A stretch of DNA of 25,768 nucleotides from Anaerolineales bacterium (GTDB taxonomy: Bacteria > Chloroflexota > Anaerolineae > Anaerolineales > E44-bin32), in assembly GCA_011772595.1 (NCBI GenBank), contig WVZH01000091.1:43064-68831 (forward strand), written 5' to 3'. Below are positions 15,020 to 21,910 of this stretch, in pieces. The position numbers and the translations under genes are program-made. Position 1 is the stretch's first letter. Every line of letters starts with the position of its first letter. Under the pieces are notes generated by a model. That model was not told the origin of the DNA. It was given only the letters and a program-made list of their open reading frames with translations, and did not search any database.

Positions 15020-16483
15020 TTATTCCCCGTATATTCTCTGTGCCTCACTCTCCGCGCTGGAGAGTATCGACTCTAGTTCGCCAAGAACCTCATCCGGAAG
15101 TGGCTGCGGATGATGTGTGGTCGCAAGCTTATTGAATTCTTCCAGAGCAACCTCGCGTGGGTCGCGTTGCTTCCCATCAGAACCTCTTTGTCTGAATAAT
15201 GAGGGTAATCGGAAGTGCCTGATGTGTTCGCGCGTGTGTTTTTGTGTGAGGAAGTGATTGCGAGGACCTACGTCCCGGATCACATCGAGAGCCAAATCAA
15301 TCTCATCAAATTGTTTGTTGTTCACCGTCTCATACACATGATAGACAGCATCATGATCGAGAATCACCTCTTCAGGATAAAGTGTCGTCGCACTGCTCAC
15401 CAGTCCCATCAATCCACAGATTTCAGCACCAGCTATGGCGATCATCCCTGCCCCAAGGCCAACTTCAAAACCTGATTGCCATCCAAGTTCTGGCGCATCC
15501 CCACTTACTCGTGCCCCACCAAGGCAGGGCACATTCCAGGCATGGGCGAGTTGCTTCGCCATGATGTAGGAAGGGGTAGGAACGTCGCTGATATATCCTC
15601 CAGTTCGTGGATCCATGATCGACGTAAAAACAGCGTGAAATACGGGCGTGCCCGGAAAAGCCAGCTGAATAAGCACCATAGCACTGATGACTTCAGCATC
15701 ACCCATGATAAGCGCTGCCAAGGGTGTCGCCGGTGCGGTGGATCCCATCGTTGGCATCGCCATGAAGCTGGTTGGGATCCCTGATTCAGCATAAATGAGC
15801 GCGGTTTCGATCCCATGCTTGTCGTGACTTAACGGAGATATTGTGCATATGTTTGCACATATTGGTGGCCGCTTAATACGCTCTTCCGTGCTCCCGGCTA
15901 CTACGCTTGCCATTTCCACAACATAAGGAGCTAATCGCGGATGCACAGTCGTACCCCCACGTACATGTTTCAAAGTGTTAATCAGGCCGGCATGACAATT
16001 GTGTAACGGTGCTGTGTGCCCGTATTCCTTCGAGCTGACCATCGGCCAAAAGAAGCTGACCAGTGGAAGTGCGTCACACACCCGCGCCATCAAGGCGATG
16101 TCTTCCTTGCACGATGGCCGTTTCTCACGAGTATCCACGTCGACTACATGCACCCCTGTGCCATCTGTGCAGAGGTAGGAGCTATGACCATCCAACAAGA
16201 GGTCGAACCGTTCTTCACGTCCACCCAGGATGAAGGAACGTGGAGCTTTGGACATCGCTTGTTCTACTAAATCCTGTGGAAGGCGGACAATTTCATTGGC
16301 TCTATCTACCCGAGCGCCGTTTTCGGCGAAAATCTCAAGGGCTTTCGAAGACGGGAAATGTACACCAACCTCGCTTAACAGTTGCAGCGTTTTCCCTTTC
16401 ACCGTCTCAAGTTCAGTCTGCGTAAGCACATTGACCTTGATAGGCGAAACGAACGGGATAATATCTGGCGTCACGGAAACCAT
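15020..16483 (-). CDS. MttB-family (COG5598) corrinoid methyltransferase, non-pyrrolysine type (MttB2)
   Basis: 487 aa, very similar to MttB1 along its whole length: shared blocks include LLSEVGV, VSFFWP, TLKHVRGGTTVHP, SFMAMPTMGSTAPA, TPVFHAV and GGYISDVP, with only short substitutions between them. No in-frame TAG interrupts it. The start at 16483 (MVSVTPDII) has AAGGAGG at ideal spacing; the open frame to 16585 would overlap the Cys-rich gene upstream. Differences cluster in the middle to C-terminal part: GGARVSGDAPELGWQSGFEVG here against GGSFSSDAPDIGWQSAFEAG in MttB1 (each given in part). This could mean different amine specificity. It is the last gene of the right arm, which lacks a corrinoid protein, so it presumably uses the one at 11081-11728. 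Confidence 0.92.
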   Translation of the reverse strand: MVSVTPDIIPFVSPIKVNVLTQTELETVKGKTLQLLSEVGVHFPSSKALEIFAENGARVDRANEIVRLPQDLVEQAMSKAPRSFILGGREERFDLLLDGHSSYLCTDGTGVHVVDVDTREKRPSCKEDIALMARVCDALPLVSFFWPMVSSKEYGHTAPLHNCHAGLINTLKHVRGGTTVHPRLAPYVVEMASVVAGSTEERIKRPPICANICTISPLSHDKHGIETALIYAESGIPTSFMAMPTMGSTAPATPLAALIMGDAEVISAMVLIQLAFPGTPVFHAVFTSIMDPRTGGYISDVPTPSYIMAKQLAHAWNVPCLGGARVSGDAPELGWQSGFEVGLGAGMIAIAGAEICGLMGLVSSATTLYPEEVILDHDAVYHVYETVNNKQFDEIDLALDVIRDVGPRNHFLTQKHTREHIRHFRLPSLFRQRGSDGKQRDPREVALEEFNKLATTHHPQPLPDEVLGELESILSSAESEAQRIYGE

Positions 16484-16502
16484 GAGTCCTCCTTTCTCGT
16501 CG

Positions 16503-16739
16503 TTACCATGGTTCATCAGCATCACCCGCCGATGCATTGAAACGTAAGCGGCACTTCTGGCAAACACAAGTTTGTCGGACCTCACCCTCGGAAATTAGAG
16601 CGAGCAGCTCCTTGGGGATGGTCAACGTGTCGTACCTGCATTCGGCGGCAGTTGGATCCGCTGTGAGAGCGCATTGGTTGGGAGCACCAAAAAGTGGGCA
16701 TCTAGCAGGATCCAGGCGTTGAGCTCTCCCTACAGCCAT
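16503..16739 (-). CDS. Small cysteine-rich protein resembling the CWC family
   Basis: 78 aa with six cysteines (14, 23, 34, 58, 60, 63). The pattern CPLFGAPNQCAL, then ECRYDTLTIPKELLALI, then CVCQKCRL, follows the order of the Cysteine-rich CWC family (CPxCGxxNxC, CWC, CxCxxC). Two usual positions differ: CPLF replaces CPLC, and ECRY replaces CWC. The family is thought to bind metal and has no established function. It sits 19 bp upstream of mttB2 and 94 bp after SDH2 on the same strand, so it is co-transcribed. The ribosome-binding site is weak. It may be functional with four to five ligands, or starting to decay. Confidence 0.6.
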   Translation of the reverse strand: MAVGRAQRLDPARCPLFGAPNQCALTADPTAAECRYDTLTIPKELLALISEGEVRQTCVCQKCRLRFNASAGDADEPW

Positions 16740-16833
16740 AGTGTTATTTGAATGTGTTCCGGTGAATCTTCAACAATCCGCCATGCAACTCGTTTCGTAA
16801 AATCCCGTGCGCATGACGGTTGTTGGATCGGTC

Positions 16834-18003
16834 TTAAATCCTGCTTGTAACACTCAACTGCGTGAAGATATCACGCTGTTCGAGTTCTTTGAAGAAGGGG
16901 ACTGGGTCAAGTGCCGCTTCCGGAGGGTGGACTCCGGGATCCACTCGTCCCTCCGCAAGCAAGACAGCCGCGATTGCCGGGGCTACGCCCGTCGGCAAGG
17001 CCCCCTTACAGGTCAGCGTTCCCATCCTGTAGATCATCTCTTTTCCATCTTTTGTCCCGTGTACTTCGGTGACGATTTCCTTAACCCAATCTGGTGGTTG
17101 AGTCTTAGGGGGCGCTAAGAATTCGGTGATGGGTGGGACATATCCAGATAGCATCGAAACCATAAATTCCCGCGGCACAATCGACACTCCACCAAATTCT
17201 ACGGGCTCACGTCCATCAAAACCGAATTCCGCCAGGACGCGCACCTTCTCGACCATTTCCTTGGCCATTCCCCAGAAGTTGATCTTGAAGAAACACTCCT
17301 TCACGCCTTTATCTTTGAAGGTCAGCGGCAATGTAGCGACCTCGGAATGCAGAGAGAGATGCACGGGGAGCAGCCCAAGGGGTTGTGCAAAGCAGTAATC
17401 CTCGAAGTCACTCAGAGGTGGTTTGGCGACGAACTCCCCATCTTCAAATACCATGGGTTCCACGGTTAACTCGTCCACGATAGTGGGAACTGCGTAGGCA
17501 AACCGGAAGTCATCTGGCGGTGGCGGCTTGATCCCATCGAAGATCTTGATGCTCTCAATGGTATCCAGGCGGTCGGCTGCGTATCGAGCCTGGATGTTCG
17601 GCACCCCAGGGGCGGATCCCATACACAAGACAGCGCTGATGCCTGCAGAGTCAAAGCGGTCGTGCAGTTCTATCTGCTTTCGGGTAGTGTGGAAGAGACC
17701 TCCCATATCGGTATAGTGCACACCTGCCTTTAGACACGCTTCCATCACCAGCAAGTTTGTGTAATAGACGGTGGCGTTCAAACAAACATCTGCCCCCTCA
17801 AGCGATCGGATTAACCCCTCCTCATCGTTGACATCCACTTCATGCATGCTGATTTTTGGACTGCTTATGTAATCAGCGACAATCTTCGCCTGTTCCATGT
17901 CAAGATCTGCGATAACAACTTCGTCTACTCTCTCATCCTTTGCCAGGTCCTGAACCGCGATACAGCCCATTTTCCCGGCGCCACCGAGTGCGATAATCCG
18001 CAT
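16834..18003 (-). CDS. Saccharopine-dehydrogenase-like NAD(P)-binding protein (SDH2, divergent)
   Basis: 389 aa. The N-terminus MRIIALGGAGKMGCIAVQDL carries the Rossmann motif GGAGKMG, and MGSAPGVPN replaces the GVGATPGITN of SDH1 and SDH3. Beyond shared family landmarks (ADYN/ADLD after strand 2, the PPE..lDP...F.EL tail) similarity to SDH1 and SDH3 is low, so it probably handles a different substrate or a different step. AGGAGG precedes the ATG at 18003. It lies between SDH3 (72 bp upstream) and the CWC-like gene. The C-terminal DPVPFFKELEQRDIF matches the family end, so it is full-length. Reaction unknown; NAD(P)-dependent amine or imine oxidoreduction is inferred. Confidence 0.83.
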   Translation of the reverse strand: MRIIALGGAGKMGCIAVQDLAKDERVDEVVIADLDMEQAKIVADYISSPKISMHEVDVNDEEGLIRSLEGADVCLNATVYYTNLLVMEACLKAGVHYTDMGGLFHTTRKQIELHDRFDSAGISAVLCMGSAPGVPNIQARYAADRLDTIESIKIFDGIKPPPPDDFRFAYAVPTIVDELTVEPMVFEDGEFVAKPPLSDFEDYCFAQPLGLLPVHLSLHSEVATLPLTFKDKGVKECFFKINFWGMAKEMVEKVRVLAEFGFDGREPVEFGGVSIVPREFMVSMLSGYVPPITEFLAPPKTQPPDWVKEIVTEVHGTKDGKEMIYRMGTLTCKGALPTGVAPAIAAVLLAEGRVDPGVHPPEAALDPVPFFKELEQRDIFTQLSVTSRI

Positions 18004-18075
18004 AGCTAGCCTCCTGGGTGTAAAAACCAGAGATGAGCTGGTTAATTCCCGGCAAACAGCCCTGGTCTTAGAAAT

Positions 18076-19218
18076 CTATTCAAGCCACTTTACTTCTTCT
18101 CCGATCTCGATACCACGCAGCTTCAGTTCATCGAAGAAGATTGATGGATTGATGGCTGTCTCCGGAGGTACAACGCCTCGTACATCCACATCCCCACGTA
18201 CAATCATCTGTGAACCGACGCTCAATGGGATGGCAATGTTCTTATAATAGGCTGCTCTTCCACCCCACTCATCCATCGGCGGGTGTTCACTCCAAAGTTT
18301 GATCTTGATGTCTTTCCCATCTTTCTTGCCATATACATCTACCACCAATCCATAGGCCCACAGCGGGGTCTCTTTTGTTTCATCGAGGGTGAGCAGGATC
18401 TCATGCATCATCTCCAGGGCATTCGTCTCCACGCCCATCACAGTAATAGGTTTTTCGCTGTATAAACCAGACTCGAGCATAGCTTTCGCTAGGCGCATAG
18501 CATGGGGTGGAAAGCACCCGCGCACCGATACCTTCTTTGCATCCAGGCTCTTAGGCATCGTTCGTGTCTCTGGATGAGGGATGTAACAAACTTCCTGTTC
18601 TCCAATTTCACCCGGGAAGGTGACCGTCTTCAATCCCTCGAACGGCCCTACCCAATGAAACTCGCCATCCTCATAGTAGACACGACCCTCGGTTTTAGGA
18701 TGGAACTCCCAGAGAAAAGTGATCAATAATCCAGGGGCTGGTGCCGGGCAACGGAAGGCTGCAAAGTTGATCTGGATATCATCGACTTCATCCATCTGAT
18801 CTGCAGCACGACGAGCCATCGCATTGGTGATACCAGGAGTGGCACCCACACCAGGAATAAAGACGATGTCCTTCTCTTTTGCTGCAGTATCGTAGCTCCA
18901 CTGGTCTTCCTCGGTGGATACATCCAGACCATTGACGCCGACCTCAACGCAAGCTTTCGTTACCGCGAGGTCATACTTCCAGGGTAGGCCGTTGATCACA
19001 ATGTCGTAGCCGGGAAATAGCTCCAGCATTGAATCGTAATCCTCCGCATTGAAGAAAAATGCCTTTAAACGAGGATCACCGATATTCTCAATTAACTTCT
19101 CTGCAGCCTCAAGGTTGTAGTCCGCGACCACAATCGACTCGAATTTACTGTATTGTGCCAAGTCGCGAGTGGTCTCATTACAGACGGCTCCCGCACCTCC
19201 CAGAACTAATGCTTTCAT
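18076..19218 (-). CDS. Saccharopine-dehydrogenase-like NAD(P)-binding protein (SDH3, paralogue of SDH1)
   Basis: 380 aa, collinear with SDH1 without obvious gaps. GGAGAVC is at 7-13; GVGATPGITN, RCPAPAPGLLITFL, SVRGCFPP, AMLESGLYSE, ETKETPLWAYGLVVDV and AAYYKNIAIPLS are shared. GGAG precedes the ATG at 19218. It ends in TAG. The close match to SDH1 while their neighbours differ points to duplication of a module followed by rearrangement, or to recruitment of the same enzyme type to two related pathways. A role in NAD(P)-dependent handling of the amine skeleton is inferred only. Confidence 0.85.
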   Translation of the reverse strand: MKALVLGGAGAVCNETTRDLAQYSKFESIVVADYNLEAAEKLIENIGDPRLKAFFFNAEDYDSMLELFPGYDIVINGLPWKYDLAVTKACVEVGVNGLDVSTEEDQWSYDTAAKEKDIVFIPGVGATPGITNAMARRAADQMDEVDDIQINFAAFRCPAPAPGLLITFLWEFHPKTEGRVYYEDGEFHWVGPFEGLKTVTFPGEIGEQEVCYIPHPETRTMPKSLDAKKVSVRGCFPPHAMRLAKAMLESGLYSEKPITVMGVETNALEMMHEILLTLDETKETPLWAYGLVVDVYGKKDGKDIKIKLWSEHPPMDEWGGRAAYYKNIAIPLSVGSQMIVRGDVDVRGVVPPETAINPSIFFDELKLRGIEIGEEVKWLE

Positions 19219-19483
19219 GTGGGTCTCCTAGTTAGATTGGAGTCTCTAAGACTCGATTAACGGCATCTGATCAAGCGCGACAAGACCGCAAGATGATCGG
19301 CGGCAGGAACAATCCGCTGCAACGCTGCGATTGTGTTAAATACCGACAAGAACGCCCTCGCCATGAACCGTATCCGGTTGGTTGCAATTGAGGTCGTATC
19401 TTGAAGACTCAACTGCATTCGAAAGCGCATAACATACCCCGAATGACGGGTCTCTTGATGGATATTCCGATCTAACCAATCCT

Positions 19484-19642
19484 TCAGGCTGCCTGGGCTT
19501 TCCACTCAGGATTCAGCAGTTCGCGTTCCGCCCCAGTCGACAACAGCAGAGATTCATGCTCAGCCAACAAGGTCTCTACCCTCTCAAGGGCTTCCCCCAG
19601 GATGCCTTTTTCCAGCATTTTCACTGGTACGCTGTATTTCAT
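19484..19642 (-). CDS. Unrecognised 52-aa ORF, possible gene remnant
   Basis: The ORF begins MKYSVPVKMLEKGILGEALE and ends LLNPEWKAQAA; it is predicted to be helical and hydrophilic, with a protein-like composition. GGGAG lies only 3 bp before the ATG, too close for a normal ribosome-binding site, and the same frame is open a few codons upstream to a TGA. It may be the C-terminal tail of a lost gene. It lies in the 611-bp gap between SDH3 and the GabT-like gene (19219-19829). In the rest of that gap I see only short frames with no recognisable family. Confidence 0.3.
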   Translation of the reverse strand: MKYSVPVKMLEKGILGEALERVETLLAEHESLLLSTGAERELLNPEWKAQAA

Positions 19643-19829
19643 GTACTCCCAGACGGGGGATCAACCGCTCCCCAGAGCGCATATCAGCAATCGTGGTTTT
19701 TTCACACAGCAAGTTTCCGCCCGGAGTTCTCCGTTCGACGGTAAGTCGAAAACTCCTGGACACCCCCGTCTCGATTGTGTTTTCCCTCGCTGTCTTCCGT
19801 AGGGCGTTTCTTGATGATTGCACTTGGCA

Positions 19830-21101
19830 TCATATTGATGCGATGAGCGCATCCTTAAAGATATGCAAAGCCTCATCAATCTGCGACTTCGTCACGATCA
19901 ATGGCGGTATCCAACGGATGACGTTATCGTACGTACCGCAGGTTAGTAAGAGCAAATTACCGTCCAAACAAGCTTTCTGGACAGCCATGGTGATGGTTTC
20001 ATCAGGTTGGCCATCCTTTGTAAATTCGACGGCGACCATCAAGCCTCGACCTCGCACCTCACCGATGAGGGGAAACTGAGCTTGAAGTTCACGCAAGCCA
20101 TCCATCAAATGGGAACCCATCTTCTCGGCGTTCTGTGGAAGCTTCTCAACCTGCATCACTTCAAGGGTGGCCAGTGCAGCGGCCGAGGCGATGGCGCTTC
20201 CGCCGCCGTAGGTGCCGCCGTGTGTACCTGTGATCCACTGCTCCATGAGTGTCCCGCGCGAGCCGATCCCGGAAATTGGCAAACCGCTTCCGAGACCTTT
20301 GGCCATCACAAGGATGTCAGGTTCGATCCCGGCATGCTCAAATGCGAAGAGCTTACCTGTGCGCCCCATTCCCGATTGGACCTCATCCACAATCAGCAGG
20401 ATTTCGTTTTTGGTGCAGATGTCACGAAGTTCTTGAAGAAAACCATCTGGGGCCGGGACATAACCACCCTCACCGAGTACCGGCTCTATTACGAAGGCCG
20501 CTGTCTCATCAGGCTTAGATTGTCCGTGCAGCAGGGTATCAATCTGTTGTAAACAGAAGTCGATGGTGGTTTCCTCATCCCACCCGTAGTAATAGGAATA
20601 GGGATAGGGCGCCACCAATACGCCTGCTGGCAAGGGTTGGTATCGGTGACGATAAATGTATTTGGAGGTCGTCATCGCCATGGTCTGGGCAGTTCGCCCG
20701 TGAAAGCTGCCCTGAAAGACGACGATATTCTGCTTGCCGGTAGCGTGCCGGGCCAATTTAACACTAGCTTCCACAGCTTCCGCGCCGCTGTTGGAGAAGA
20801 AAAACGTGTCGATGGCGGATGGTGTGAGTTCCGCGAGCGCATCTGCTAAGGCGACTGTTACAGGCGGGATGAGAATATTCATCTGCGCAAACAACAGATT
20901 TCTGGCCTGCTCCTGGATGGCCTGCACCACCCTCGGATGGCAGTGACCCGTGTTTGTCACTCCGATGCCGGAGGTGAAGTCCAAATACTGCTGTCCAGCT
21001 TCATCGTAGATGTAGATTCCCTCGGCACGTGCGGGTTGAATTTCGGTGAGATGTTTCCAAACTGGGGAAAGATGTTGGAGTGGATTAACAGAAGAAGACA
21101 T
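19830..21101 (-). CDS. Class III aminotransferase, 4-aminobutyrate aminotransferase (GabT)-like
   Basis: 423 aa, complete. Motifs: FFFSNSGAEAVEASVKLAR (cofactor phosphate), VFQGSFHGRTAQTMAMT, LLIVDEVQSGMGRTGK with Asp239, and MAKGLGSGLPISGI with Lys268 for the Schiff base. This set is typical of GABA/acetylornithine-type transaminases using 2-oxoglutarate or pyruvate. It is the first gene of the right arm; the ribosome-binding site is modest (GGGAAA). By analogy with the left arm, it may transaminate the amino acid released after MttB2-linked demethylation, for example GABA from gamma-butyrobetaine, but that is inference. It is separated from SDH3 by a 611-bp gap containing decayed sequence, so co-transcription is uncertain. 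Confidence 0.87.
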   Translation of the reverse strand: MSSSVNPLQHLSPVWKHLTEIQPARAEGIYIYDEAGQQYLDFTSGIGVTNTGHCHPRVVQAIQEQARNLLFAQMNILIPPVTVALADALAELTPSAIDTFFFSNSGAEAVEASVKLARHATGKQNIVVFQGSFHGRTAQTMAMTTSKYIYRHRYQPLPAGVLVAPYPYSYYYGWDEETTIDFCLQQIDTLLHGQSKPDETAAFVIEPVLGEGGYVPAPDGFLQELRDICTKNEILLIVDEVQSGMGRTGKLFAFEHAGIEPDILVMAKGLGSGLPISGIGSRGTLMEQWITGTHGGTYGGGSAIASAAALATLEVMQVEKLPQNAEKMGSHLMDGLRELQAQFPLIGEVRGRGLMVAVEFTKDGQPDETITMAVQKACLDGNLLLLTCGTYDNVIRWIPPLIVTKSQIDEALHIFKDALIASI

Positions 21102-21722
21102 GTAAGGTTTCCCTTTCGTAGAAGTCTTAGGGCATCGATTTCAAATGATCCTGAAAGGCCCGCAACCATGACTCTCTGAAGATCCCGAGATAAAGATAGC
21201 ACCAATAAGGGAGTGGTTAATTATGGTCACTATGCCACCCCTATAGATTTCTCTACGAAACGAGGCTTGATCCCTTCCCGTGTATCACCTGGAGTTTGAT
21301 TCCATTCTATGTGCTCTAAACCTTCATGCCAAGTGCGATAATTCAATGCCACTGTCACTAACACAATTCTACAATCTTCTACAATGAAGAAATCCTCCAT
21401 GAAGTGCAATATTGTGTCAGCCGGAGATTGATGCACAAAGGGGGGGAGAGCTTGGAAGAATGAAAACATAAATCCATCTCCGGAACTCGTCATCTTCTCA
21501 GACCAGATCGACGATCGATGAAAAGGGATCTCTAGTGGATTCGGTGTCGCTGGATATCACCATCCGCGCAGTGGAGTTTGCTTCAACCAAACGCCTCCAC
21601 GTCTTGTTTGATTTTTGGCTAGCTGTGTCCGAGCCTCTCGAAAGGATCGAACCATGGAAGGACTAAATCCTGAAGATCCGTCCTCGCGAAACGTGGTACA
21701 GATTTGCTTTCCACAAAGCATC

Positions 21723-21748
21723 GTAGGGCATAATGCTTTCTACCCTAC
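21723..21748. repeat. Inverted repeat GTAGGG/CCCTAC
   Basis: GTAGGG (21723-21728) and CCCTAC (21743-21748) pair with a 14-nt loop, 5 bp before the stronger ATCCCCAA repeat. It may form part of a tandem hairpin or operator region upstream of the lipoprotein gene. Confidence 0.25.
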
Positions 21749-21752
21749 CATG

Positions 21753-21770
21753 ATCCCCAATTTTGGGGAT
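21753..21770. promoter_or_regulatory. Perfect 8-bp inverted repeat ATCCCCAA-TT-TTGGGGAT
   Basis: Arms of 8 bp with a 2-nt gap form an 18-bp near-palindrome about 140 bp upstream of the lipoprotein start. The tiny gap does not suit an RNA hairpin (loop of 2) but suits a dimeric repressor site. No regulator gene is adjacent. Confidence 0.35.
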
Positions 21771-21910
21771 GACAGCTCACCAACCGGGCGGATATAGTAA
21801 CAGCGAATTGGAACGTGTATCCTGGAAATCCATCTGTCTATTGAAAAATCCCACCGGTTAACAAGACACCATCTGAAAATGAACGAAAACGCAGGCCAGG
21901 AGAATAAAGA

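Larger units (their letters stand above)
21102..21910. other. 809-bp intergenic region between divergent genes
   Basis: It separates the GabT-like gene (minus) from the lipoprotein gene (plus). It contains two inverted repeats (listed separately) and one 87-codon minus frame (21230-21493) with no recognisable motif and no convincing ribosome-binding site. I found no clear sigma-70 promoter, RNA gene or transposon end. Confidence 0.6.

Noticed and set aside
19263..19452. Minus-strand frame containing SFGVCYALSNAVESSRY and ending TVHGEGVLVGI, considered as a peptidase or oxygenase tail
   Set aside because: The frame is only about 43 codons between stops and no specific family could be named, so it was not called.
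21230..21493. 87-codon minus-strand ORF in the long intergenic region
   Set aside because: The ribosome-binding site is poor and no domain can be recognised; length alone is compatible with chance.
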